From Stereum hirsutum FP-91666 SS1 (lineage: Eukaryota > Basidiomycota > Agaricomycetes > Russulales > Stereaceae), in NCBI RefSeq assembly GCF_000264905.1, contig NW_006763141.1, positions 320,814-384,813 of the forward strand: a DNA stretch of 64,000 bases, written 5' to 3'. Of the stretch, positions 45,100 through 55,489 are shown piece by piece; positions within the stretch are counted from its first letter, which is position 1, and every line of letters begins with the position of its first letter. The notes under the pieces are model-generated. The model was not told where the DNA came from and did no database searches. It saw nothing but the letters and a program-made list of their open reading frames with translations. The translations under genes and the position numbers were made by a program.

Positions 45100-48015
45100 A
45101 TGACCACGGTCGCTGAGTCCCTCAGTTCAGCCAACGATCTGCTAGCACAGCATAACGCTCTTCTTCACCAGGTCCGCACCTCCCAACGGACCCACAAACG
45201 CAACCTCCGAGCATTATCAAATCCACCGACTGGATCATATGAGCCTTTGCTGAAACTCCCCGTCATCCCTTCTCCGCAACCGTCTCCTACTCCATCGCCA
45301 ACATCTCCCATAGCCAAGGAGACTTTCAACCAATCCTATGTCCCTGATAATAAGCCACGACGAGATCTTCCCCCTGCGAAGCGTGCAAGAGTTTCTCGGT
45401 ATTCCAACTATGTACCGGAGGAGGAGACCATTCGAAACGACTATTCACAGCGATATGTGGATGGCGGAGAGTGGCCCCAGGACTGGGTGCTTGGTGCGGA
45501 GCCAGAGCGACGTTTCGAAGAGTTCGTATGTTCATCATGTCTTGCATTACTTTCGTTCTTTCAGTCCCCGTGTCTGTTTTTGGACTATTTATTTCTACCC
45601 ATTCAAGGATTTGCATGTCTCCCGTTTATGACCGCTCGATGTTCAATTACTGAACCACGGGACTCGCTCGTCACGAATGCCAGCAAGACAACCATTCCTT
45701 CATCGAGCGCTATACCTGGATATTTCTAAGCCTCTGAACCGTTTTAGATGCCAGACACACCATATTTCTACTCTATAGCTCATACTCTTAGCTACTATAA
45801 CTCATAAACGTGTCTCGACTTGTTTATCATCCCATACTTGTACTAATATCGCGCTATTTACCCAGGTATCCCAAGCAACAACGCCTTCTAGCCCTTAAGA
45901 AGGCCTCTGTCAACAACTACGCCACTCCGCCATCCTACCTACCCCTCACTTCCCTTGCAGCCCTTCTCCAACCCCGCCGCATATCTCACTCCCGCTCTCC
46001 ATCCACTGCGACTACAAATCTCCACTCACATTCTTCTCCATCTACGGTTGCTTCTACCCTCGCTGCTTCTTTGACGACAGGTCATTCTCAATCACCCTCC
46101 ATGAAAACCCTTGCTCTCCCAGCGAGCACGATCCCGGGCACAGGCGGCATTCTCAACACGGCCACCTGCTCTAAATTCGACGTCATCCTCATCGACCCAC
46201 CATTCTCATCTTCCTTCTCGTGGCAGAATCTACAGGAACTGCCTGTACCTTCGCTAGCTGCTGATCCAAGCTTTGTGTTCCTGTGGGTTGGTTCCGGTGC
46301 AGGCGAGGGGCTGGAGAGGGGTAGGGAGGTACTCGGGAAATGGGGCTACAGGAGGTGTGAGGATGTTTGTTGGATCAAGACGAATAAAGATTCGAATCAT
46401 GGGCCGGGCGTAAGTGCATTTCCAGACTTGTTTGTTGTGCACAGTAATGTTGACATTACGAGTATTTCATGACAGACTGACCCACCGACAACGTCTTTAT
46501 TGACAAGAACGAAGCAACATTGTCTCATAGGCATACGTGGAACGGTCCGACGGTCTTCTGACAGTTGGTTTGTTCATTGTAACGTCGGTAAGTCCACATT
46601 GTGAAATGTCCCTCTACGAGTAATCATCATTCTTATTGGCTTTATAGACACCGATGTAATCATCTGGGAAGGCGACACAACAGATCCGACCCTAAAGCCT
46701 CCTGAGATGTACACCTTAATCGAAAACTTCTGTCTCGGCGTCCGCCGCCTCGAGATTTTTGGGCGAGCCCGCAGCGTTCGCCGAGGTTGGGTGACAGTTC
46801 TAGGCGACGGCGAAGAACAACGGATCGATGCCGTCAAGGAGAGACGGCGGCAGGATGGCGACGATGATAGAGAGGGAAAGCTAGAGGAGTGGGAGAGGGA
46901 CAGCTGGGAGGCTAAGGTAAAAGAGATCGCCACAAAGGCTGGGGCTGTCAATGCGGGTGGACAGGCGGCAGGGAAGGCCGTCGTACCTATGACTCCTGGT
47001 AAGTGTACCTCCGCTTTCTCCGGCCCTCCATGCTCTTTCGCGCTCTACCTAGGATGTTTGTCAATATCGCTGATTTGTTGTTCCGGGGCTTTTGTCTTGA
47101 TCCTATGCAGAGATTGACGCTCTGCGCCCGAAATCTCCCGTCCGCGGTGGAGGCGGAGGCGGAGGGCCCCACAATAACTCAGGCTCCACGAATGGCCCGT
47201 TCAATACATCAACTTCTTCACCAGCCCTCGGAAACAACATGCCTCTCGCTGGAAGTCCAAGCATGGGCGCCATGCAGAAGATGGCTGGTATGGGGATGGG
47301 GATGGGTGGCGGCGGAGGACGCGGAGGGTCTGTTGGTGGGAGCGGAAACGGAGGATTCAAGAACCCGAACAACATGCGCATGGGTGGCCAGAATCAAATG
47401 AACATGATGGCAACGGGAATGGGCGGCATGGGGGGTATGAACAATATGAGTGGTATGGGAATGGGTGTAGGGATGGGTCTGGGTGGAGATGGAATGTGGG
47501 GTGGTGATGGCATGAGTGGCGGCGGCAGCTCGATGCTAAACGGGGGGATGAACTCGATGGGCAGCATGCCGAACATGGGAAATATGGGGATGAGCGGAAT
47601 GCAGGGTATGGGCAACATGCAAGGGATGGGCAACATGGGGATGGGCGGTATGGGTGGTATGATGGGTGGCGGAAGTGGTTATGGAGGGTTCGAACAACAA
47701 TGGGACGAGAGCAATCAAGGTGGGATGTGGGATGATAGTAATGGGGTTGGCTCGGGTGGCGGCGTTGGTGGTGCTGGCGGCACGGGTGTGAGAGGTGCTA
47801 ATGGCGGAGGAATGCCTCAAGGAATGGCCGGGATGGCTAATATGAGCAGTATGCAAGGAATGGCGAACATGGGGATGCAGGGAATGGGTGATATGTCCGG
47901 GATGAGGATGGGTGGCGGGATGGGCGGGATGGGGATGCAAGGTATGGGGATGGGACAGATGGGGAATGGACAACAGAGACAATGGAACGGGGGGACCTAC
48001 GGCGGGTACCAGTAA
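45100..48015 (+). CDS. MT-A70 family protein, METTL14/KAR4 type (m6A methyltransferase complex)
   Basis: Homologue of METTL14, the RNA-binding partner of METTL3 in the mRNA m6A writer complex; Kar4 is the yeast counterpart. Exons: 45100..45521, 45866..46409, 46476..46587, 46648..46998 and 47111..48015; 777 residues in phase. Recognised segments in METTL14 order: [30 protein letters not shown] (Asp251-Phe254), [88 protein letters not shown] and [11 protein letters not shown]. The last matches the METTL14 element before its RGG tail. Here the tail is instead a roughly 260-residue Met/Gly-rich low-complexity region. DPPF differs from both METTL3 DPPW and METTL14 EPPL. A 70-residue Ser/Thr-rich insert precedes the DPPF motif. 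Intron 1 (344 nt) is unusually long. Confidence 0.92.
47239..48012 (+). repeat. Degenerate tandem repeat coding a Met/Gly-rich tail
   Basis: The 3' end of the METTL14-like exon is built from degenerate ATG/GGN repeats such as GGNATG and AACATG. It codes units like GMGNM, GMQGM and GMGGM. By eye over a third of the roughly 258 residues are Gly and about a quarter are Met, with scattered Asn and Gln and a few aromatic residues. Confidence 0.85.
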
Positions 48016-48658
48016 TATGCTGGACTTGTCGCTTTGACATAATCTCGAAGGTCAGTCCAGGAGACTTCTGCTGTGCATTTTTACTCAGTGTTGCAACAGG
48101 CATTGGACGGACTACCTCGCACCATCTGTTTATCAGCTACGGACAATGCATGTAGCCTATATATGTATGCCATCCACGAAGCTTCATTCTTTCCTGGTTG
48201 AGGTTGTGGTTCGTTCCTAGGGAAACTCGCAGGTAACCTGCTCAATAAATCCCCGTACGATCTCATAGACGTGCCACACTGATGGGCAACTCGTGCTCTT
48301 TGAAGTTGAGGTTCATACTAGACTCTCGACAAATCCTCATATTTCATTCCGAGTATGTTGTTCTTGTCTAAGGCATCTCTGTGTTTTCGCATACTGTCTC
48401 GTTTCCTGTGATCTAGAGATTTGCCAACACTTGTCGTATTGGATGATCGCGATGCTCAACCAGCGTCTACGGCGTAGACTTCGTGATTTTAGACTATGTT
48501 TAGAACACCACGAGGCTTGTAATTCTTGTGGCGCTGTCGTCGTTGCCAGTCCCCTTGGAATGCTCCTCTCCCAGTTCAAGATTCATCCTGACCATCGTGT
48601 GTGCTTCCTGTTGCGACTCTTCTTTAGTATCCTTACCAACCACTCGCTGCCCAGCCAA
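48016..48658. other. Intergenic interval upstream of the first zinc-knuckle/J-domain gene
   Basis: 643 bp with no supported gene. A copy of the octamer TGTGGCGC is at 48527-48534. Confidence 0.4.
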
Positions 48659-51358
48659 ATGTCTTTTTGCACTTCATGCGGTGAACGTACGTGACCGCGT
48701 CTCTGCGCTACCCACTTTCTTTTTTATTTATTTATAACCTTTTGTATATCATACAGGGAACCATGCTATGCATCACTGTTCACTCGAAGAGTGGACGTTC
48801 GTGCAACGGGGTAGTAAGTTCTTTCGCGTGGTTTTGACACCCAGAAACATAGAGGGACTTTAATCATTCCTTAGAACACTTTAATCCCGTCCTCTGTAGT
48901 AATTGTGGCGCCACGATGCACCCTACACAGTACGTTGCACGTCGACCTCTTGTTACTTCTGGGTATAGGTTCACTGTCCCATTTCGATCAGCACATGCTT
49001 GACTAGAACGGAACCAGCTGCATCCAACATTTTCGAACCAGAGCCGTCGGTACAAGTGGCATGCGAAAAGTGCGGGAAAGGTCATAAAACGAAGTTAGTA
49101 CCTGTGGTTGTTTTGCTGCTATCAATCTTACAGGATGACGCCCTTCACCACAGAAACTGCAGAAAACGGGGTCGCCGGAAAGCCCCACCACCTGAACCTG
49201 CGATGAAGACCGGATATGAACCAAAGATGCATTTGTAAGTGCTTCTCTTAGCTAGCTTCTACCCCGTCTTCCGCCATCCTTCTCAATCAGATGAATACAA
49301 CATACAACACACCAATAGCGGAGAGGTCGACCCTCGTCCTGCGACACCTCCCACGCAAACAGCTCGGTCACAAGATACTCATGAAAACACGGCGCCCAAA
49401 ACGTAAGCCTCCTTGTTTGATGTAGTGCCGCTGTACCGAAAGGAAAGTGTAGTGAACCTTCTGCCGGGACCTACTGATCTGTGCGTAATGTTGACGAATG
49501 ACTCACCTTTGTGATGCCATTTCGGTATGCAGCCCACGACCGGCTCCCGAACCTTCAGCTGGCCGACGTCTCGCCTTGCAGTTGAAGGAAAACGGTAATG
49601 TCGCCTTCAAATCTGAGGAATTCTCTACCGCGATCAACCTCTACTCTCGAGCGATCGGTAAGCAGTCCCTCCTCCTTGACGATGGTCCACTCGACCTCTC
49701 ATATGTGTTGCGACCGTGATAGACTTGGATAAACAAGAGAGTACCTACTATGCCAACAGGGCGGCAGCATATCTCGTCCTCAAACAACACCGTCTAGCTC
49801 TCGCTGATTGTCAATGCTCCATCATGCTCAACAGTACTATTCCTCCGTCAAAATTATTTGTTCGCCTTGGCCGCTGCTATTACGCCCTTGGGAATCCGCT
49901 TGATGCTCATGGCGCACTCAACCGAGCACTTTCCATGGATAGTAACAACGAGTTGGCCATGGCATTCCAGACTAAAGCATCCAAGCTACAAAAATCCATC
50001 GACCAATTCACGGCCGCTCGTTCTCGCAATCAATGGCGTCTGGCGGAAGGTGCTCATGCGTGCTGCATATCTGCCATCGACGACGAAAAAGGCGAAGTCC
50101 CGGTGGAGTGGAGGTGCTGGGGCATCGAAGTCGAGATTGCAAGAGGGAGATTGCACAGTGCAGTGGCCCTTGTGAAGTGCGTTATTATCACATTATGCCT
50201 CATATTATATGGTGACCGGAACTGGTTGCTTGCCTCGCAGAAATTATAGCCTGCAATACCCGTCTTGTATTGATCTGACATTCCTCCAAGCTCAAACCTC
50301 GTTCCTAACGGGTGACATTGAGGCGGCGAGCGCCCAAGTCCTAATAACGCTGCGTCTAGACCCGGACAACACAAAGGCAAAGGAGCTTCGTATGCGCGTG
50401 AAGGCGGTCCAATGTCTAAAAAATGAAGGGAATACTTCGTTCAAAGTCAATCAGTGGTCCGATTCCATCACTAGCTACAGCGACGCATTGGAGGTAGACG
50501 AGATGGTTCTACATCTCAGGATCCTGCTATGTCCTGACTCTTTTCGTTTATTGATCATTAGGTTGTCCAAAAAAGACTAGAAGAAGGTAGTGGAGGCATC
50601 ATCAGAGCTACTCTACTGTCCAACAGAGCAGCCGCTTATGCCAAGGTGAGCAGAGATCCCAGCCGATTAAGACCTCGCATGTTGACTCATACATCACAAT
50701 CAGTTGTACCGCGATAAAGAGGCGATGGACGACGTTCAAGCTTCATTAGCTCTCAATTCGACTTCTTTCAAAGCTCTTCGTACTCGAGCACGCCTTCACA
50801 TGCGAGCCGAAGATTTTGTATCTGCTGTCGACGACTTGAAAGAGGCTCTGTTATGCTCAACGGAGCAAAACTCCAGGGATGCTCTTCAGCTGGAGCTTAA
50901 CGAGGCAGAGCGAGCCCTCCAGAGCCTCAGAAATAAGAAACAGACTCATTATGAAGTCTTAGGCAAGTATTTCCCCAAACCCTGAATACCAGTCTCCGTG
51001 TTCCAACTAACGACACTGGGTAGATGTGCCACGTTCTTGTCTGCAGGCGGATATCAAGAAAGCCTACCGGCTTCTGTGTCTCAGACATCACCCAGATAAA
51101 GTTTGTTTTCCTCAAACGGATCCAAGGTGTAGGTGTATGACACTTTGACTGACCGAACCGCTGCGAATCCAAAAGGGCGGGAATACCGAGAAATTCAAAC
51201 TCATCGCAGCCGCCTACGAGATTCTCTCCGACCTAACGGAACGTCAGATATATGACCGGTCCTGCCTGTACGAAGACGGCGTGGAAGAGGACTTGGACGG
51301 ACACGATTATTACGATCATGCATCGAATGGGTTTGAGAGGTATCAGAACTACGACTAG
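48659..51358 (+). CDS. Zinc-knuckle TPR J-domain co-chaperone, DNAJC7-like (copy A)
   Basis: Predicted 613-residue protein joining three N-terminal CCHC zinc knuckles to a DNAJC7/TPR2-like body. Thirteen exons: 48659..48686, 48757..48813, 48875..48929, 48992..49093, 49154..49234, 49319..49402, 49533..49657, 49723..50176, 50241..50493, 50562..50645, 50704..50962, 51024..51100 and 51176..51358. Knuckles: C4/C7/H12/C17, C36/C39/H44/C49 (both CX2CX4HX4C) and C71/C74/H78/C83 (CX2CX3HX4C, EKCGKGHKTK). After a Pro-rich linker, TPR units begin at LALQLKENGNVAFKSEEF and YYANRAAAYLVLKQHRLAL. The J domain is C-terminal, with HPD at 550-552 (RHHPDKGGNTEKFKL). By family knowledge such proteins hand clients between Hsp70 and Hsp90; the knuckles suggest RNA or nucleic-acid contact, which is inference. 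The intron at 50963 has a GC donor. A tandem paralogue follows at once. Confidence 0.88.
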
Positions 51359-51830
51359 GGTATTAAGTACTAAGGGTCGTATCTTGAGTGACGGCCTGCC
51401 TCAAACCTTACCGGGACCTGGGTCTGAACGCTATATGGATCTAGACTCGCTTCACATTCTTGGTTTGTGGCAGTTCTTTGTGAAGCGCGAGTTGCGAGAC
51501 ACATTCTGGCTATGATGCTATTCTTCAACGAGAGAGCAGGTCGAACCCACAACGAAGTGCCAATTCTTGAGCTTCCCTGGCATTCCATGTGGCGTCGACG
51601 GATCGATATGTCTGACCGCTGCTCTATTCGGCTTACAGATTTTGTTGATTTATCATTTTACCATATCTCAGCAACTATGGGCGTCTACCACAAAGGGTTA
51701 CCCAAAATTAGATTGCTTACACGGCTCTCGATTCTTGTGGCGGCATTGCCTTCGTTGTCAGCGCTCGTCGTTCTGTTCCTGCTCGCACGCTACGCTGTCT
51801 CTCACCGGTTCTTCACACTATATACTCTCA
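51359..51830. other. Spacer between the two tandem zinc-knuckle/J-domain genes
   Basis: 472 bp between the stop of copy A and the start of copy B, both on the plus strand. No other gene is seen. An upstream frame across this spacer runs on into the copy B start but lacks familiar motifs. Confidence 0.4.
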
Positions 51831-54800
51831 ATGTCCTCGACGAACTCAAGTCAACGCGACCAACGCCCGATGTGCTTGCGATGTGGCGAAAGTATGTCAT
51901 CTCTACTCTACCGCAAATTTATAACAGAACTCACACGAGACTGACGAAAGGAAACCATACCGCGAACGAGTGTCGCTTCGAGCATCCTGTATGCTTCAAC
52001 TGTAAGGAGTGGGGGCATAGATCTTCTGAATGTTATCATCCTCGAGGGAGTGGTCGATTGTGCGATATGTGTGGGCAGACTGGCCATATTCGTTCTCGGT
52101 GCCCGTTCAAGTCGTGGGCATGTAAGGTCAGTTGCGCAGTTTCATTTTCCTATAGCGTTTCGTATGATATTTTTCAGAATTGCAATGAATTTGGACATTC
52201 AATCCTGGAGTGTTCTATCCCTCGGGCGAAATGTACGTCCTCTTTTTTTTTCTAGTCATGAGACTACTAAGATGTTGATGCTGGGGTCAGCACGCGTCAA
52301 ATGTGACAATTGCTGGGCTGCGCATCTTACACGGTATGTTCTGCACTCAATATTTTTATGTTTTCAGTCTTGCCACTGACACGGCGACAGGGATTGCCCT
52401 TTTGCCGGATTGACAGCGGGACCTTCGATACTGTCGAAAACATCTTCGGAGCGTGACGTGAGTATCAATGCCACTGGCAGGAGTGCCCAACCTTTATCAC
52501 AGAATACAAAATGTGCCAATTGCGGCAAGGGACATAAAACAAAGTGAGTCCACTACGAAACTAAATTCAACATTCAAAACCAACACGAGCGTCCGATCAG
52601 AAATTGCAGAAAGAGAGGAGCCGGCCAGAAAATAGAGTCTCCCACTAAAGCCCGCTTAACGCCCGCAGCCTCTCACTCTAAGGAGCCGCCGAGGTGAGCT
52701 CGTTCGTTTCCGTAATGTTCATGGCTATGATAATCATGAGTGTCAAGCACGGCCAAAACCAAGCAAACCCCTCCTACGAAATTGGCTGCAATCTCTCCAG
52801 AACCTCTGCCTCAACCTTCCAACGAACGTGTTGAGCCTAAACAGTGAGCTCGTTAGGCATCGTATAATACCACTGAACTGACTGGACTGTCATCCCATAG
52901 GCAAAAATCTCCTACGCCGGCTCCAGTTGAGACGTACGTGACGCACTGTAATACATCGAATTCATTTTATGCAGGTTTTCATGTCTTGGTGGTAACATAG
53001 ATCGAGAGCCACGCCTGAGCAGAACAAGCAACGGCTATCTTTTCAGCTGAAAGAGAAGGGCAATATTGCGTTCAAATCCGAAGACTTCACCACCGCCGCA
53101 AACTTTTACTCGAGAGCCATTGGTCAGTCGGTGATCCCCTACTCATACACGATCATTGCCGACACCGTTTTATGAGCAGAATTCTACGGTCAGGAGCCGA
53201 CGTACTACGCAAACCGAGCAGCGGCGTACATCGCTCTGAAACGCCATCGTCTCGCCCTTGCCGATTGTCAGCAGGCTCTGTCCCTGGATAATACTGGTCC
53301 AACCTCTAAGCTGCTAACTCGGCTGGGTCGTTGCCACTTTGCGCTGGGTGATCCGACTAATGCACTTGACGCACTACGCCGGGCACTCCATATAGAACCT
53401 GATAACGAGATGGCCAAAGCCTTCAGGACAAAAGCGTTACAGCAACAGACCAACATTCAGGAGTTCGCTTCTGCAAGAGCTCGAAACCACTGGCGAATGG
53501 CACAGTCTGCGTACGAGAGTTGTGTGGCGTCAGTCGAGAAAGAAATGGGTGAAATATCCGCGGAGTGGAGGTGCTGGGGCATCGAAGTGGAGATTGCGAG
53601 AGGACGATGGGACTCAGCTATAGATCTCGCAGAGTACGCCCATCAATCTGTCCTTCCTTAACGGTATAATGTTAACCGTGTTGTTCTACCCATGTAGGCG
53701 TTTTACAGAAGAGTTTCCTTCCTGTGTCGATCTGTCCATGTTACGAGCTCTCGTGTCTTTACTCACGGGAGAACTGTCCGCGGCGATTACGCACGCTGAA
53801 CTAGCATTAGCTCTTGATCCCAACAATGAAAAGGCAAAGGATCTTCGAACTCGCATCCTTGGTGTTGAGAGCGAGAAGATGGAGGGGACTATGTCGTTTC
53901 TGCAACGTGCATGGCAATGTGCAATCAGCGACTGGACAAGTGCATTAGATGTACGCATGGCTTCCCCGCATCACTGTGCTGTATAAGCGTTAATCGTGCC
54001 TCTACCTAGGTCGTCGGAGAGGAACCTGAAGAGGGCAATGGCGGTCCCTTGAGGGGTGTACTGCTAGCCAATAGAGCAACCGCGTACATGAAGGTGCGAG
54101 TGCGTAAACGATGCCGGTGAGACTAACTGAAACAGAGATATCCTCTCGATAGTTGAATCAAGACAAAGAAGCCATGTCTGATGTTCAAGCTTCTCTCATA
54201 CTCAAGCCAAATTATTTCAAGGCACTTCGCACTCGAGCTCGGCTCCATCTACGGGATGGAGATCTGGAGTCGGGCATCAGGGACCTCGAGGAGGCTATCT
54301 CGCATGCGTCAGAGCAGAAGGCCAAGGATGAGTTACAGGCAGAGCTTCGAGACGCCGAAGTCTCACTAGAGAAGGCCAGAAGTCGGAAAAAAAACCATTA
54401 TGAAGTGCTTGGTGCGCCCTTCTCGTACTCGGCAGTGGTATATCTCATTCTGATCTCCGGTAATAAATAGGCGTCTCAAGGTTTTCTCTGCAAGTTGACA
54501 TCAGGAAGGCCTACAGGCGAGAAAGTCTTATACATCATCCAGATAAGGTACGTCTCTGCCCAGATTCTGAAGTCATGAAGTGGTCATCGCTGAACTGGAT
54601 GCCCATGGTCTGTCTACGTCCATCAGGGCGGCAACGCAGAGAAATTCAAACTCGTCGCCACAGCGTATGGGGTTCTTTCGGACCCTGTTGAACGACAGAA
54701 GTACGATCTCACCAACCAGTCTTCTTGCACGGATGCCGACTTTAGCACGGCAGGCGAGACAAACATGGGGGATTTCGCGAGTACGAGACCTACCGGAGGC

Positions 54801-54872
54801 CCCTTCGCAGGTGGACCCTACGCAGGCGGCCCCTACACGGGTTTTGCTGGCTTCAATTATGGGCGATTCTAG
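51831..54872 (+). CDS. Zinc-knuckle TPR J-domain co-chaperone, DNAJC7-like (copy B)
   Basis: Tandem paralogue of copy A, 734 residues, with six zinc knuckles instead of three. Fifteen exons: 51831..51891, 51951..52126, 52178..52232, 52291..52333, 52391..52543, 52601..52693, 52748..52843, 52901..52933, 53001..53122, 53180..53633, 53698..53950, 54010..54093, 54153..54411, 54471..54547 and 54627..54872. Knuckles start at Cys15 (CLRCGERNHTANEC), Cys35 (CFNCKEWGHRSSEC), Cys58 (CDMCGQTGHIRSRC), Cys78 (CKNCNEFGHSILEC), Cys102 (CDNCWAAHLTRDC) and Cys153 (CANCGKGHKTKNC). The TPR body starts LSFQLKEKGNIAFKSEDF. The J domain carries HPD at 650-652 (IHHPDKGGNAEKFKLV). The tail has a short repeated GGPYAGGPYTGF segment absent from copy A. 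Five consecutive body exons (454, 253, 84, 259 and 77 nt) have exactly the lengths found in copy A, proof of duplication. Confidence 0.9.
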
Positions 54873-55489
54873 AGATGAAAGGGGCAAGCTATATTTCTTG
54901 GTGTCTCATAACGATGCTAATTCGGGACGTTACTTATTGATATTGTCCCCTTTGGTGGTTTGATCTACTTGTGTACGCGGACGTGTGTTGCTAGGATTGC
55001 TTGCCCATTCATGAGATTATGGTTGCTTAGCTTGGTCGGAAGCCTGAGGTCAGCGGAAGCAAATCTGAACTCGTTCTTGCCTCCCGAGGAACCGGCGCAG
55101 CTGTGGCGCGCCACATTCGACAAGACAACTGCGAAGAATGAGTGATGTGCTCCTTCCATGCTTGGCCAAAAAGTCCATCGTAAGAGTTCATCAAAAACGA
55201 ACGCTAGTTAAGTAGAACTTCATCCCCAGAACCTCCATCGTCCAGCGAGAAAGTAATGTAGTTGTAAAGTATGTAGGTTGACGCGTATATCGTGCTATTA
55301 AATGCATATGGTCTAACCAAGAGAAACCAAGAACCAGAATCAAAGATATACACGATCCCCAACCATCAAAAACGAATGTGTTCGCAAGCTAGATAATATA
55401 CGTATAAACAAAGGAAGGAGGAAGGAATGTCCGCCGATGATACAGACAGCGGCGCCAACCCATGTCAACCTTCCTACCGCACCAGGAAT
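54873..55489. other. Convergent 3' interval between copy B and the BAR-SH3 gene
   Basis: 617 bp between convergent stop codons. The only notable element is a 14-bp perfect palindrome at 55103-55116. No gene is seen. Confidence 0.4.
55103..55116. repeat. 14-bp perfect palindrome TGTGGCGCGCCACA
   Basis: The sequence reads the same on both strands. It is two head-to-head, overlapping copies of the octamer TGTGGCGC that recurs in this window. Confidence 0.7.

Noticed and set aside
46254..47636. Antisense open frames across the METTL14-like gene
   Set aside because: They are by-products of the repetitive ATG/GGN coding sequence; the sense frame carries all conserved motifs.
48500..48560. A CNSCGAV-like stretch upstream of copy A, resembling a knuckle of the downstream genes
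   Set aside because: Only the CxxCG part matches; no His or last Cys follows at the right spacing, and no splice path joins it to copy A. Similarity is partly due to the shared octamer TGTGGCGC.
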